The position numbers were made by a program, and so were the translations under genes. The notes under the pieces are model-generated. The model did not search any database. It was given only the letters and a program-made list of their open reading frames with translations, and was not told where the DNA came from. From positions 247,010 through 311,009 of the forward strand of contig NZ_JAUASX010000003.1 of NCBI RefSeq assembly GCF_030345715.1: a stretch of DNA of 64,000 bases. Reading direction: 5' to 3'. Shown here in pieces: positions 1-9,587 of the stretch. Positions within the stretch are counted from its first letter, which is position 1. Each line of letters starts with the position of its first letter. This stretch comes from Solimonas sp. SE-A11. Its GTDB lineage: Bacteria > Pseudomonadota > Gammaproteobacteria > Nevskiales > Nevskiaceae.

Positions 1-2
1 AG

Positions 3-893
3 GCCAGCCCCGGTGCGATGATCCGCCAGGGACGCGAGCGCATGCACCTGTCGCTCGACGAGCTGGCCGGCGTCACCAAGCTGTCGTACAGCACCATCGA
101 GGCGCTGGAGCGCGACGATTTCAGCGCGCTGCTGGAGCCGGTTTACGTGCGCGGCTACTACCGCAAGTGCGCCAAGGTGCTCGACCTCCCCGAGAAGGCC
201 TTGCTCGATGCCTACCAGGCCCGCGTGGCGCCGCGCCAGCCGCTGCCCCCAGCAAAGCTGCGCCTGGCCTCCGGCGCCGACCTCGGCTCCGCCAGCCGCC
301 TGCCGCTGACGCTGGCCCTGGTCGGCGCGATGATCGCCGTACTGGTTTGCGCCGTGGTCTGGGTGGCACGCAACACCGGCGGCCAGCCGCCGGTTCAGGC
401 GGGCGAGGCGGGCCTGGCCGCCGCTCCGGCCGCCAGCGATGCCACCGTGGTGCCCGGCGCGGATATCGCCGTGCCTGCCGCCACCCCGGCCGAGGTGCCT
501 GCTCCCGCCGCGCCGGATGCCACCGGCGTTCCCGCCGATGCCGGCACGGCCATCGCGGTGCCGGCCGCTGCGGCTCCGACGGCACCCGCGGCTCCGGCGG
601 CCGAACCCGCGCCGAACGCCGCCACGCCGGCCGCCCCGGCCGTTGGGCCCGGCTCGGCCGTGTTGAAGTTCACCGCCACCTCCTGGGTGCGCGTGGACGA
701 TGCCAGCGGCAAGACCCTGTTCAACGGCCTGGCGCAGCCGAACGAATCGCACGTGCTCAACGGCGCGCTGCCGCTGAACGTGTTCCTCGGAAACGCGCCT
801 GCGGTGCAGGTGGAGTTCGGCGGCAAGCCGTTCGACACCCAGGCCTTCCAGCGCGACAACAAGACCGCGCGCTTCACGCTGCCGGCACGCTGA
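3..893 (+). CDS. rodZ: RodZ-like cytoskeletal/HTH membrane protein (5' end outside window)
   Basis: The protein starts in a helix-turn-helix of the RodZ/HTH_25 type (about the first 65 residues, with ALERDDF and VYVRGYYRK), followed by a basic linker, one transmembrane helix (around [19 protein letters not shown]), a long Ala/Pro-rich periplasmic stretch and a C-terminal DUF4115-like beta domain. RodZ links MreB to the membrane and supports rod shape. The reading frame stays open upstream of the first ATG at 18 to the window edge, and the HTH already begins there, so the true start lies outside. The position directly before ispG-hisS is the usual gammaproteobacterial order. The low-complexity AP-rich region is typical of the family. 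Confidence 0.85.
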   Translation, partial: ASPGAMIRQGRERMHLSLDELAGVTKLSYSTIEALERDDFSALLEPVYVRGYYRKCAKVLDLPEKALLDAYQARVAPRQPLPPAKLRLASGADLGSASRLPLTLALVGAMIAVLVCAVVWVARNTGGQPPVQAGEAGLAAAPAASDATVVPGADIAVPAATPAEVPAPAAPDATGVPADAGTAIAVPAAAAPTAPAAPAAEPAPNAATPAAPAVGPGSAVLKFTATSWVRVDDASGKTLFNGLAQPNESHVLNGALPLNVFLGNAPAVQVEFGGKPFDTQAFQRDNKTARFTLPAR

Positions 894-915
894 TTCAAGA
901 CGGGGTTTCGCGCTC

Positions 916-2019
916 ATGGCGATGAAGAGCCACCACCAGATCCAGCGGCGCAAGTCGCGGCCCATCCGCGTCGGCCGCGTGACCGTGGGCGGCGATGCGC
1001 CGGTCGCGGTGCAGACCATGACCAACACCGATACCGAGGACGTCGCCGCCACCGTGGCGCAGATCCAGTCGGCGGTGAAGGCGGGCGCCGACATCGTGCG
1101 CGTCTCGGTACCGACCCTGAAAGCCGCTGAAGCTTTCGGCAAGATCAAGAAGCAGGTCGGCTACGTGCCCCTGGTCGCCGATATCCACTTCAACTACAAG
1201 TGCGGCCTCGCCGCGGCCGAGGCCGGCGCCGACTGCCTGCGCATCAACCCCGGCAACATCGGCGGCGATCGCAAGGTGGCCGAGGTCATCGCCTGCGCGC
1301 GCCACCACGGCATCCCGATCCGCATCGGCGTCAACGCCGGTTCGCTGGAAGCCGACCTGCAGGAGAAGTACGGCGAGCCCAACTCCGACGCCCTGGTGGA
1401 GTCGGCGATGCGCCACATCGAGATCCTGCAGAAGCACAGCTTCGATGATTTCAAGGTCTCGCTGAAGGCCTCCGAGGTCTTCATGACGGTGGAGGCCTAC
1501 CGCAAGCTGGCGAAGATGATCGACCAGCCGCTGCACCTGGGCATCACCGAGGCCGGCGGCCTGCGTGCCGGCGCGGTCAAGTCCGCCATCGGCCTGGGCA
1601 TGCTGCTGGCCGACGGTATCGGCGACACCATCCGCGTGTCGCTGGCCGCCGACCCGATCGAGGAAGTGAAGGTGGGCTGGGACATGCTCAAGTCCCTGCA
1701 CCTGCGCAACCGCGGCATCAACCTGGTGGCCTGCCCATCCTGCTCGCGCCAGAACTTCGACGTGATCAAGGCCGTGGCCGAGCTCGAACGCCGCTTCGAC
1801 GAGATCGACGAGCCGCTGGACCTGGCCGTGATCGGCTGCGTCGTCAACGGCCCGGGCGAGGCGAGGGAAGCCGCCATCGGCGTCGCCGGCGGTCGCCCCA
1901 ACTCGATCTACGTCGACGGCAAGATCCAGCACAAGGCACACAACGACGAGCTGGTCGATGTGCTCGAGAAGCTGGTGCGCGAAAAGCTCGTTGCCCGCAA
2001 GGCCGCCAAGACCTCCTGA
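916..2019 (+). CDS. ispG: 4-hydroxy-3-methylbut-2-enyl diphosphate synthase (flavodoxin)
   Basis: IspG (GcpE) reductively opens methylerythritol cyclodiphosphate to HMBPP in the MEP isoprenoid pathway, using a [4Fe-4S] cluster. The 367-residue length matches the short bacterial form. The N-terminal TIM-barrel part carries [12 protein letters not shown] and [10 protein letters not shown]. The C-terminal part carries the cluster cysteines in [10 protein letters not shown] and in [10 protein letters not shown]. The ATG at 916 lies 22 bases after the rodZ stop. hisS follows after 4 bases, so rodZ-ispG-hisS-yfgM-bamB reads as one operon. Confidence 0.97.
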   Translation: MAMKSHHQIQRRKSRPIRVGRVTVGGDAPVAVQTMTNTDTEDVAATVAQIQSAVKAGADIVRVSVPTLKAAEAFGKIKKQVGYVPLVADIHFNYKCGLAAAEAGADCLRINPGNIGGDRKVAEVIACARHHGIPIRIGVNAGSLEADLQEKYGEPNSDALVESAMRHIEILQKHSFDDFKVSLKASEVFMTVEAYRKLAKMIDQPLHLGITEAGGLRAGAVKSAIGLGMLLADGIGDTIRVSLAADPIEEVKVGWDMLKSLHLRNRGINLVACPSCSRQNFDVIKAVAELERRFDEIDEPLDLAVIGCVVNGPGEAREAAIGVAGGRPNSIYVDGKIQHKAHNDELVDVLEKLVREKLVARKAAKTS

Positions 2020-2023
2020 CCCC

Positions 2024-3316
2024 ATGGCCAACCTGTTCCAGTCCGTAAAGGGCTTCAATGACGTGCTGCCCCCTGCCACCGCGCAGTGGCAGCATTTCCA
2101 CGCGGTCGCCGCGGACATCCTCAACGGCTACGGTTACGGCGAGATCCGCCTGCCCATCATCGAGCAGCTGGCGCTGTTCAAGCGTTCCATCGGCGAGGTC
2201 ACCGACATCGTCGAGAAGGAGATGTTCGCCTTCCAGGACCGCGAGGGCGACATGCTGGCGCTGCGTCCGGAAGGCACCGCCGCCTGCGTGCGCGCCGGCC
2301 TGGAGCATGGCCTGCTGCACAACCAGCAGCAGCGCCTGTGGTACGCCGGCCCCATGTTCCGCCACGAGCGCCCGCAGGCTGGCCGCTACCGCCAGTTCCA
2401 CCAACTGGGCGTCGAGGCCTACGGCATGGGCGGGCCGGACATCGATGTCGAGCTGATCGCGCTGTCCGCCCGCTTGTTCAAGCGCCTGGGCCTGAAGGAC
2501 CTGACGCTCGAGCTGAACTCCCTGGGCAGCAGCGAGACCCGGCAGAACTATCGCGCCGCCCTGGTCAGCCACCTGGAGAAGCACTTGTCCGGGCTGGACG
2601 CGGACTCCCAGCGCCGCCTGCAGACCAATCCGTTGCGCGTGCTGGACTCCAAGTCGGCCCAGACCCAGGCCCTGCTGGCCGAGGCGCCGAGCATCCTGGA
2701 CTTCCTGGACGACGAGTCGCGCGCGCACTTCGATGGCCTGCGTCAGGGCCTGGATGACCTGGGCATCGCCTACCACGTCAATCCGCGCCTGGTGCGCGGC
2801 CTCGACTACTACTGCCGCAGCGTGTTCGAGTGGACCACCACCCAGCTCGGCTCCCAGGGCACGGTCTGCGCCGGCGGCCGCTATGACGGCCTGGTGCAGC
2901 AGCTGGGCGGCACGCCGACCCCGGCGGTGGGCTGGGCCAGCGGCGTCGAGCGCCTGATCCTGCTGCTCAACGCGCAGCAGGCGTCCTTGCCGGACGGTGC
3001 GGCCCAGGTCTACTTCTGCTGGCTGGGTGACGACGCCCAGCGCGAGGCCCGCAAGCTGGCCGAGACCCTGCGCGATCGCCTGCCGGGCCTGCGCATGGTG
3101 CTGCATGCCGGTGGCGGCAAGCTCCAGGCGCAGCTCAAGCGCGCCGACAAGAGCGGTGCCCGCCTGGCCCTGATCCTGGGTGACCAGGAAGCAGCGGAAA
3201 AGCGCATTCAAGTAAAATCCCTGCGCAGCAACGAATCCCAACAGCAAACCCTGGGTTGGCCGGAACTCCCGGCCCACCTGGCTGGTCTGCTGGAACTCAG
3301 CGAGAAACCCACGTGA
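2024..3316 (+). CDS. hisS: Histidyl-tRNA synthetase
   Basis: Class II aminoacyl-tRNA synthetase of 430 residues, close to the usual bacterial length. Motif 2 region [16 protein letters not shown], the histidine-binding LVRGLDYY and AGGRYDGLV motifs, and a C-terminal anticodon-binding domain are visible. I chose the ATG at 2024 ([17 protein letters not shown]), which fits the conserved N-terminus; an in-frame GTG lies upstream inside ispG. The stop overlaps the GTG start of the next gene (GTGA), suggesting translational coupling to yfgM. Confidence 0.97.
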   Translation: MANLFQSVKGFNDVLPPATAQWQHFHAVAADILNGYGYGEIRLPIIEQLALFKRSIGEVTDIVEKEMFAFQDREGDMLALRPEGTAACVRAGLEHGLLHNQQQRLWYAGPMFRHERPQAGRYRQFHQLGVEAYGMGGPDIDVELIALSARLFKRLGLKDLTLELNSLGSSETRQNYRAALVSHLEKHLSGLDADSQRRLQTNPLRVLDSKSAQTQALLAEAPSILDFLDDESRAHFDGLRQGLDDLGIAYHVNPRLVRGLDYYCRSVFEWTTTQLGSQGTVCAGGRYDGLVQQLGGTPTPAVGWASGVERLILLLNAQQASLPDGAAQVYFCWLGDDAQREARKLAETLRDRLPGLRMVLHAGGGKLQAQLKRADKSGARLALILGDQEAAEKRIQVKSLRSNESQQQTLGWPELPAHLAGLLELSEKPT

Positions 3317-3945
3317 CGACTCATTACGACGACGAAGAACAGGTCGAGAACCTCAAGCGCTGGTGGAAGGAGAACTGGCTGGCGCTGGTGGTCGGCCTGG
3401 GTATCGGCCTGGCCGGCATCGTCGGCTGGGAGCAGTGGAAGAGCCACAAGACCGGCGAGTCCGAGCAGGCCTCACAGATCTACGAGGACATGAAGAAGGC
3501 GGTCGAGGCCGGCAAGGGTGAAGACGCCCAGGCCGCCGGCGACAAGCTGCTGAAGGACTTCGCCGCTTCGCCCTACGCTACCGACGCTGCGCTGCTGCTG
3601 GCGGCCCGGGCGGTCGAGGCCGGCAAGCTGGACGAGGCCCTCAAGCAGCTGCAGTGGGTCACCGCCAACAGCAAGGACGCCGGCATGCAGCGCCTCGCGC
3701 GCCTGCGCCAGGCCCGCGTGCTGTGGGCGCAGAGCAAACCCGAGGACGCCCTCAAGCAGCTCGACGGCGATGCCGGCGAGTACGGCCACCTGTTCGACGA
3801 ACTGCGCGGCGACATCAAGCTGGCCCAGGGCGACCGCGATGCGGCCCGCCAGGCCTACGAAAAGGCCCTGAAGGCCCAGGCCGACAAGCCGGGCGCCACC
3901 GAACTCCTCCAGCGCAAGCTGGATGACCTCGCGGTGCAGTCATGA
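3313..3945 (+). CDS. yfgM: YfgM family tetratricopeptide membrane protein
   Basis: A 210-residue protein with a cytoplasmic N-terminus ([17 protein letters not shown]), one transmembrane helix near residues 20-40, and a C-terminal TPR region. This is the YfgM/TPR_21 architecture of an ancillary SecYEG-associated protein involved in periplasmic handover and stress. The start is the GTG at 3313, which overlaps the hisS stop; a TTG further upstream lies inside hisS and would add an unrelated extension. The 3' end overlaps the bamB start by an ATGA, so both ends are translationally coupled. Confidence 0.92.
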   Translation: MTTHYDDEEQVENLKRWWKENWLALVVGLGIGLAGIVGWEQWKSHKTGESEQASQIYEDMKKAVEAGKGEDAQAAGDKLLKDFAASPYATDAALLLAARAVEAGKLDEALKQLQWVTANSKDAGMQRLARLRQARVLWAQSKPEDALKQLDGDAGEYGHLFDELRGDIKLAQGDRDAARQAYEKALKAQADKPGATELLQRKLDDLAVQS

Positions 3946-5084
3946 AGACCTCCCGCGTCCTGCTGGTCCTGCTGCTGGCGGCCGCCGCCGCGGCCTGCTC
4001 CAGCAAGGGCAAGGTGCGCGAGCCGGCCAAGCTCACCAGCATCGAGGCGCCAGCGGTCAAGCCGCAGACGGCTTGGAGCCACTCCGCCGGCAACGGCAGC
4101 AAGGGTGAATTCGGCGGCTTGCGCCTGGCGCTGGAAGCCGATGCCCTGTTCGCCGCGGACACCGCCGGCCGCGTCTATGCCTTCGAGCCCAAGACCGGCA
4201 AGCGCCTGTGGGAAGCCAGCACGCAGAGTCGCGTGATCTCCGGCCCCGGCGTTTCCGGCGACCTGGTGCTAGTCGGCACACTGGATGCCGAGGTGATCGC
4301 CCTGTCCCGTGCCGACGGCAAGGAAAAGTGGCGTCGCAGCGTGTCCAGCGAGGTCATGTCGGCCCCGGTAGGCAACGGTGACGTCGTCGTGGCCCGCAGC
4401 GGCGACGGCCGCGTCTACGGCCTCACCGCCACCCGCGGCGACCGTGTCTGGCTGCAGGACCGTAGCGTCCCCAACCTGACCCTGCGCGGCATGTCGACCC
4501 CGCTCGTGGCCGGCAACCGTGTCTACATCGGCTTCGACAACGGCCGCCTGGCGGCCCTGAAGCTGTCCGACGGCACCCCCGAGTGGGAGCAGGTCGTGGC
4601 CGTGCCCAGTGGCCGTACCGAGCTGGAGCGCCTGACCGACGTCGACGCCAGCCTGCTCGACAACGGCAAGGACCTGTTCGCCGCCAGCTTCGGTGGTGAA
4701 GTGGCCTGCCTGGACGGCGACACCGGCCAGGTGCTGTGGCGCCGCTCGATCAAGAGCTACACCGGCTTCGCCGAGGCCGGCGACTTCGTGGTCGTCACCG
4801 ACGAAGCCGGCGTGGTCTGGGCGCTGGATGCCCGTACCGGCGCTGCCGCCTGGAAGCAGGAGGCCCTGCTCAATCGCCGCCTGTCGCCGCCGGTCTCCTA
4901 CAAGGGCTGGGTCGTGCTGGGTGACTTTGAGGGCTACCTGCACTGGCTGGATCCCAAGGACGGCAAGATCGTCGGCCGCTCGCGCGAGGGCAGCGACCCG
5001 ATCCGCGCAGCGCTGGTCAGCGGTGACGACCTGCTCTACGTGATGAACAGTACCGGCCGCATCGCTGCCGTCCACCTGAAGTAA
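3942..5084 (+). CDS. bamB: Outer membrane assembly lipoprotein BamB
   Basis: BamB is the beta-propeller lipoprotein of the BAM complex that inserts outer-membrane proteins. A lipoprotein signal ends in AAAAAC-SS with the lipidated Cys at about residue 19. Then come repeated PQQ-like propeller blades, seen as VYAFEPKTGKRLWE, LAALKLSDGTPEWE, VACLDGDTGQVLWR and VWALDARTGAAAWK. The 380-residue length is normal. It is the last gene of the rodZ-to-bamB run and is followed by a strong hairpin terminator before der. Confidence 0.96.
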   Translation: MKTSRVLLVLLLAAAAAACSSKGKVREPAKLTSIEAPAVKPQTAWSHSAGNGSKGEFGGLRLALEADALFAADTAGRVYAFEPKTGKRLWEASTQSRVISGPGVSGDLVLVGTLDAEVIALSRADGKEKWRRSVSSEVMSAPVGNGDVVVARSGDGRVYGLTATRGDRVWLQDRSVPNLTLRGMSTPLVAGNRVYIGFDNGRLAALKLSDGTPEWEQVVAVPSGRTELERLTDVDASLLDNGKDLFAASFGGEVACLDGDTGQVLWRRSIKSYTGFAEAGDFVVVTDEAGVVWALDARTGAAAWKQEALLNRRLSPPVSYKGWVVLGDFEGYLHWLDPKDGKIVGRSREGSDPIRAALVSGDDLLYVMNSTGRIAAVHLK

Positions 5085-5097
5085 GCAATGGTGGGAG

Positions 5098-5140
5098 AAA
5101 GGGCGGGCCCTAGGGGTACCTGGGGCCCGCCCTTTCGTTT
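5098..5140 (+). terminator. Rho-independent-type terminator between bamB and der
   Basis: A perfect 13-bp inverted repeat, AAAGGGCGGGCCC (5098-5110) and GGGCCCGCCCTTT (5123-5135), with a 12-base loop and a short T-containing tail. It lies 13 bases after the bamB stop. The core stem GGGCGGGCCC recurs in the ilvD terminator at 18648-18673. Confidence 0.85.
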
Positions 5141-5161
5141 CCACCGGTATGATGACGCCGT

Positions 5162-6556
5162 ATGAACGAGAAGATCCCCACCATCGCGCTGGTCGGCCGC
5201 CCCAACGTCGGCAAGTCCACGCTGTTCAACCGGCTGACCGGAACGCGCGACGCGCTCGTCGCGGACCTGCCAGGCCTGACGCGCGATCGCCAGTACGGCT
5301 TCGGGAGCTTCGAGAACAAGGCCTTCATCGTCGTGGATACCGGCGGCCTGATGCCGGACTCGGCCGACCCGCTGGCCGCCCTGGCCGAAGAACAGGCGCA
5401 GATCGCGCTGGACGAGGCCGACCAGGTGCTGTTCCTGGTTGACGGCCTGCAGGGCCGCCTGGGGCCGGACGAGGCCATCGCCAAGCAGCTGCGCAAGCTG
5501 GGCAAGCCCCTGACCCTGCTGGTCAACAAGTCCGAGGGCCAGACCAAGGCCACGGTCGCCAACGATTTCTATGCGCTGGGCCTGGGCGAGCCGGTGCCGG
5601 TTTCGGCCGCACACGGTGACGGCATTGCCGGGCTGCTGCGCGAACTGCTCAAGGACACCCCGGAGCAGGAAGCCCCGCGCCCGCAGGACGGCATCTGCGT
5701 GGCCATCGTCGGCCGTCCCAATGTCGGCAAGTCCACGCTGGTCAATCGCCTGCTCGGCGAAGAGCGCGTGGTCGCCGCCGACATGCCGGGCACCACGCGC
5801 GACGCCATCGCCGTGCCCTTCGAGTACGACGACCGCAAGTTCACGCTGATCGACACCGCCGGCATCCGCCGCCGCGCCCGCGTCTGGGAGGCGGTGGAGA
5901 AGTTCTCCATCGTCAAGACGCTGGACGCAATCGAGCGCGCCCACGTCGTGATCGCCGTGCTCGACGCCCACAACGACATCAGCGAGCAGGACGCGCGCCT
6001 GCTGGGCCTGGTGGCGCAGCGCGGTCGCGCCATGATCCTGGCCGTGAACAAGTGGGACGGCCTGCAGCCCGACGAGCGCGAGCAGGTGCGCTACCAGGTC
6101 ACGCTGAAGATGCCGTTCCTGGACTACGCGCCGGTGCGCTACATCTCCGCGCGCCACGGTACCGGTGTCGGCGAACTGATGGGCTTCGTGCAGGATGCCT
6201 ATGAAGCCACCATGCGCGAGATGCCGACGCCGGAACTGAACAAGGTGCTGGAGAAGGCGGTGGAGCAGCACCAGCCGCCGGCCGTGCTGGGGCGGCGCAT
6301 CAAGCTGCGCTATGCCCACCAGGGTGGCCAGAACCCGCCGATGATCGTCGTGCACGGCAACCAGACCGAGAAGCTGCCGGACGTCTACAAGCGCTACCTG
6401 ACCAACCGCTTCCGCGACGCCTTCAAGCTCGTCGGCGTGCCCCTGGTGCTGACCTTCAAGACCAGCGAGAATCCCTTCAAGGGCCGCAAGAACCAGCTGA
6501 CCGGCCGCCAGATCAAGAAGAAGAAGCGCCTGATGGCGCGCGTGAAGCGCAAGTAG
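5162..6556 (+). CDS. der: Ribosome-associated double GTPase Der (EngA)
   Basis: Der is an essential GTPase for 50S ribosome maturation with two tandem G domains and a C-terminal KH-like domain. Domain 1 shows GRPNVGKSTLFN (G1), DLPGLTRD and DTGG, with a divergent G4 (NKSEG instead of NKxD), a variation I believe is common in Der domain 1. Domain 2 shows GRPNVGKSTLVN, DMPGTTRD, DTAG and NKWD. The C-terminus ends in a lysine-rich tail (KKKKRLMARVKRK). The ATG at 5162 gives a canonical N-terminus. A 15-bp hairpin follows and separates it from the convergent accC. Confidence 0.97.
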   Translation: MNEKIPTIALVGRPNVGKSTLFNRLTGTRDALVADLPGLTRDRQYGFGSFENKAFIVVDTGGLMPDSADPLAALAEEQAQIALDEADQVLFLVDGLQGRLGPDEAIAKQLRKLGKPLTLLVNKSEGQTKATVANDFYALGLGEPVPVSAAHGDGIAGLLRELLKDTPEQEAPRPQDGICVAIVGRPNVGKSTLVNRLLGEERVVAADMPGTTRDAIAVPFEYDDRKFTLIDTAGIRRRARVWEAVEKFSIVKTLDAIERAHVVIAVLDAHNDISEQDARLLGLVAQRGRAMILAVNKWDGLQPDEREQVRYQVTLKMPFLDYAPVRYISARHGTGVGELMGFVQDAYEATMREMPTPELNKVLEKAVEQHQPPAVLGRRIKLRYAHQGGQNPPMIVVHGNQTEKLPDVYKRYLTNRFRDAFKLVGVPLVLTFKTSENPFKGRKNQLTGRQIKKKKRLMARVKRK

Positions 6557-6570
6557 ATTCCGCCCCGCAA

Positions 6571-6603
6571 CGAAGAAGGCCCGGCATTGCCGGGCCTTCT
6601 TCG
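6571..6603. terminator. Bidirectional terminator between der and accC
   Basis: A perfect 15-bp inverted repeat (arms CGAAGAAGGCCCGGC at 6571-6585 and its complement at 6589-6603, loop ATT). It sits between the convergent stops of der (6556) and accC (6617), with TTCTTCGTTT on one side and an AAGAAG run on the other, so it can serve both strands. Confidence 0.85.
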
Positions 6604-6616
6604 TTTCATGCAGCGA

Positions 6617-7975
6617 TCACTCCGTCTGCCACTGGGCCAGCATGTCTTCCAGGTAATGGATGTTGTGCTCGCCTTCGCGGAACACCCCGTCGCGCATGAT
6701 GCGGCTCTGCAGCGGGATGTTGGTCTGGATGCCCTCGATGATCATTTCCGCCAACGCCTGGCGCATGCGCGCGATGGCAGACTTGCGGTCCGGACCCCAG
6801 GTGATCAGCTTGCCGATCATGGAGTCGTAGTTGGGCGGGACCTTGTAGCCGTTGTAGATGTGCGAATCCAGGCGCACGCCGGGACCACCCGGCGCATGGT
6901 ACTTCTTGATCTCGCCGGGCGAGGGGATGAAGGTGCGCGGGTTCTCGGCGTTGATGCGGCATTCGATCGCGTGGCCGCGCAGGCGCACGTGCTTCTGCTG
7001 CTTCTTCAGCGGACGGCCCGCGGCGATCTTGATCATCTCGCGGATCAGGTCCACGCCGGTGACCAGCTCGGTCACCGGGTGCTCCACCTGGATGCGCGTG
7101 TTCATCTCGATGAAGTAGAACTGGCCGTTCTCGTAGAGGAACTCGAAGGTGCCGGCGCCACGGTAGCCGATACGCACGCAGGCGTCGGCGCAGAGCTGGC
7201 CGATCTCGTCGCGCTGCTTCTGCGTGATGCCGGGAGCGGGGGATTCCTCCACCACCTTCTGGTTGCGGCGCTGCATCGAGCAGTCGCGTTCGCCGAGGTG
7301 GATGGCGTTGCCCTGGCCGTCGGACAGCACCTGGAACTCCACGTGGCGCGGCGCCTCCAGGTACTTCTCCATGAACACCGAGGCGTCCTTGAATGCGTTC
7401 AGTGCCTCGGTGCGGGCCAGCTGGACCTTGACGATCAGTTCCTCGGGCTTGCGCACCACGTGCATGCCGCGGCCGCCACCGCCAGACACCGCCTTGATCA
7501 GCACCGGGTAGCCGACGCGCTCGGCGATGGCCAGGCACTCGGCCTCGTCCTCTGGCAGGATGCCGTCGGAGCCGGGCACGCAGGGTACGCCGGCCGCGAT
7601 CATCTCGGCCTTGGCGTTGGTCTTGGAGCCCATCATGCGGATGGTTTCCGGACGCGGGCCGATGAAGATGAAGCCGGACTTCTCCACCGACTCGGCGAAG
7701 TCGGCGTTCTCGGACAGGAAGCCGTAGCCCGGGTGGATCGCGTCGGCCTGGGTGATCTCGGCCGCAGCGATCAGCGCCGGCATGTTGAGGTAGGACTTGG
7801 TCGCGGGCGCGGGGCCGATGCAGACCGCCTCGTCCGCCAGGGCCACGTGCTTGAGCTCGCGGTCGGCGGTGGAATACACCGCCACCGTCTTGATGCCCAT
7901 CTCGCGGCAGCAACGCAGGATGCGCAGGGCAATCTCACCGCGGTTGGCGATGAGGATTTTCTTGATCTCTTTCAT
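6617..7975 (-). CDS. accC: Acetyl-CoA carboxylase biotin carboxylase subunit
   Basis: The ATP-grasp subunit that carboxylates biotin on AccB, the first step of fatty-acid synthesis. The N-terminus [17 protein letters not shown], the ATP-binding glycine loop [11 protein letters not shown], and the catalytic region [14 protein letters not shown] are all present. At 452 residues it is standard length. It follows accB by 12 bases and is the last gene of the minus-strand run beginning with cutA. Confidence 0.98.
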   Translation of the reverse strand: MKEIKKILIANRGEIALRILRCCREMGIKTVAVYSTADRELKHVALADEAVCIGPAPATKSYLNMPALIAAAEITQADAIHPGYGFLSENADFAESVEKSGFIFIGPRPETIRMMGSKTNAKAEMIAAGVPCVPGSDGILPEDEAECLAIAERVGYPVLIKAVSGGGGRGMHVVRKPEELIVKVQLARTEALNAFKDASVFMEKYLEAPRHVEFQVLSDGQGNAIHLGERDCSMQRRNQKVVEESPAPGITQKQRDEIGQLCADACVRIGYRGAGTFEFLYENGQFYFIEMNTRIQVEHPVTELVTGVDLIREMIKIAAGRPLKKQQKHVRLRGHAIECRINAENPRTFIPSPGEIKKYHAPGGPGVRLDSHIYNGYKVPPNYDSMIGKLITWGPDRKSAIARMRQALAEMIIEGIQTNIPLQSRIMRDGVFREGEHNIHYLEDMLAQWQTE

Positions 7976-7987
7976 GGCCGGAGCCGC

Positions 7988-8461
7988 TTACTCAATCGCG
8001 AACAGCGGCTGGTCGAATTCCACCGGCTTCTCGTTGTCCGCCAGGATTTCCACGACCACGCCGGCCTTGTCGGACTCGATCTGGTTGAGCATCTTCATGG
8101 CTTCGATGATGCACAACACCTGGCCGGCCTTCACGGTCTGGCCGACCTCGACGAAAGACTTGGCGCCCGGCGAGGGCGAGCGGTAGAAGGTGCCGACCAT
8201 CGGCGCCTTGACGATGTGGCGGCTGTCCGAGGCGCGCGGCGCGGCGGCCGGGGCCGCGGCAGGAGCGGCGGCAACGGGCGCAGCCGCGACCGGGGCGGGC
8301 AGGGCGGCAGGCGCGGCTACCGCCGGTGCGGTCAGGTACTGCGTCACCGGACCGGTGTTGCGGCTGATGCGGACCGATTCTTCGCCCTCCTTGACCTCCA
8401 GCTCGGAGATGCCGGACTGCTCGACGAGGTCGATCAGGGTCTTGATCTTGCGCAAATCCAT
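7988..8461 (-). CDS. accB: Acetyl-CoA carboxylase biotin carboxyl carrier protein
   Basis: A 157-residue carrier protein: a short helical N-terminus ([16 protein letters not shown]), an Ala/Pro-rich flexible linker, and a C-terminal biotinyl domain with the EAMKM motif whose Lys is biotinylated. I chose the ATG at 8461, preceded by a strong GGGAGG ribosome site; a longer frame reaching 8632 overlaps aroQ and gives an unrelated extension. accC follows after 12 bases. Confidence 0.97.
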   Translation of the reverse strand: MDLRKIKTLIDLVEQSGISELEVKEGEESVRISRNTGPVTQYLTAPAVAAPAALPAPVAAAPVAAAPAAAPAAAPRASDSRHIVKAPMVGTFYRSPSPGAKSFVEVGQTVKAGQVLCIIEAMKMLNQIESDKAGVVVEILADNEKPVEFDQPLFAIE

Positions 8462-8498
8462 TTGAATGTCCCTCCCGGGGAGCTTTTGTCTGTTGGTG

Positions 8499-8942
8499 TC
8501 AGCGCTTGGAAAGTCGTTCGTGGGCAGCTTGCAGGGCGAGTCGATAGCCCAGCGGGCCCAGGCCCACGATTTGGCCGACGGCGATGTCGGAGAAATACGA
8601 GTGATGCCGGAACTGTTCACGAGCGTGCACATTGGACAGGTGCACCTCGATGAAGGGGATCGCCACGCCCAGCAGCGCGTCGCGGATGGCGATGCTGGTG
8701 TGCGTGAAGGCGGCGGGATTGATCAGGATGAAGTCCACGCCCTCGGCCCTTGCCTGGTGGACGCGTTCCACGATCTGGCCTTCCTGGTTGCTCTGGAAGG
8801 CCGAGAGCCGGTGGCCGAGCTGCTGGGCTTCCTCAGCCAGCCCTTTCTCGATGTCGGCCAGCGTGGCCGAGCCGTAGATACCTGGCTCGCGGGTGCCGAG
8901 CAGGTTCAGATTGGGGCCGTTGATGAGGAGCAGGTGGCTCAA
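8499..8942 (-). CDS. aroQ: Type II 3-dehydroquinate dehydratase
   Basis: Catalyses the third step of the shikimate pathway. The 147-residue type II fold is recognised by [20 protein letters not shown] at the N-terminus (catalytic Tyr in IYG), by [16 protein letters not shown], and by [16 protein letters not shown]. It lies 37 bases upstream of accB in the conserved aroQ-accB-accC order. Confidence 0.97.
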   Translation of the reverse strand: MSHLLLINGPNLNLLGTREPGIYGSATLADIEKGLAEEAQQLGHRLSAFQSNQEGQIVERVHQARAEGVDFILINPAAFTHTSIAIRDALLGVAIPFIEVHLSNVHAREQFRHHSYFSDIAVGQIVGLGPLGYRLALQAAHERLSKR

Positions 8943-9062
8943 GCAGGCGTTTTCCGGTGCGAAGTGCCCGGATTCTGCCGTCAGCTACGCCGAAAAGGCA
9001 AGTTCGCTGCAATTCGGTGCAAGATACCGTACGTTCAGGGGGAGATGCTTGTGCGATCCAGC

Positions 9063-9587
9063 CTACAAGTGTTCCTGCACAAGTGTATCGATTTGCTCGC
9101 GCGTCATGCCGCCCAAAACGGTCTTCAGGACGCGTCCGTCCCGTGAAATCAACACGGTATAGGGCAGCATGCCGTTGTGGTTGCCCAGTGCACGGGCGGC
9201 CGCGTCGGCCTGTGCCAGATCGGCCGACACCGGGTAGTTGATGCGCAGGCGCTGCGCCATGGCCTTGGCCGGTTCCGTCTCGTCGAAGGCCGGCCCCAGC
9301 ACCTGCAGGCCCTTGGCACCGTAGCGTGCCTGAGCCTCCACCAGCAGCGGGATTTCGTCGACACAGGGCGCGCACCAGGTCGCCCAGAAGTTCACCAGCA
9401 GCAGCTTGCCCTGCCACTCGGCCAGCGTACGCGACTGCCCATTGAGATCGGTCAGCGTTATCGCAGGCGCCGGCTCGCCCTGCATGCGGCTGCCTCCCAT
9501 CCACCAGCCGGAGGCGAGGAAACCCGCCGCCATCGCCGCCATGCCGGCGACGACGAAGCCGGCGGCCAGCCAGCCGCGGCGCGTCAT
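9063..9587 (-). CDS. TlpA/ResA-like thiol-disulfide thioredoxin, membrane-anchored
   Basis: A 174-residue protein with an N-terminal signal anchor (MTRRGWLAAGFVVAGMAAM) and a periplasmic thioredoxin domain with the redox motif WATWCAPC. Such proteins reduce periplasmic disulfides, for example in cytochrome c maturation, and normally receive electrons from DsbD or CcdA. The start is the ATG at 9587, which overlaps the stop of the upstream DsbD N-terminal-domain gene (ATGA). The frame continues upstream, but that part is not TlpA-like. The DsbD membrane domain that would feed it is absent from this cluster. Confidence 0.88.
   Translation of the reverse strand: MTRRGWLAAGFVVAGMAAMAAGFLASGWWMGGSRMQGEPAPAITLTDLNGQSRTLAEWQGKLLLVNFWATWCAPCVDEIPLLVEAQARYGAKGLQVLGPAFDETEPAKAMAQRLRINYPVSADLAQADAAARALGNHNGMLPYTVLISRDGRVLKTVLGGMTREQIDTLVQEHL

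Noticed and set aside
895..2124. Long open frames on the minus strand opposite ispG and hisS
   Set aside because: They mirror high-GC codon use of real genes; proteins are His/Asp/Gln/Val-rich with no motif and no ribosome site.
5521..5550. Divergent G4 motif (NKSEG) in the first Der domain as a sign of loss of function
   Set aside because: Changes at this place are, to my knowledge, common in Der domain 1 and the other G motifs are intact.
6587..8653. A 688-codon plus-strand frame opposite accC and accB
   Set aside because: It is antisense to two clearly identified genes and has the typical antisense residue bias.
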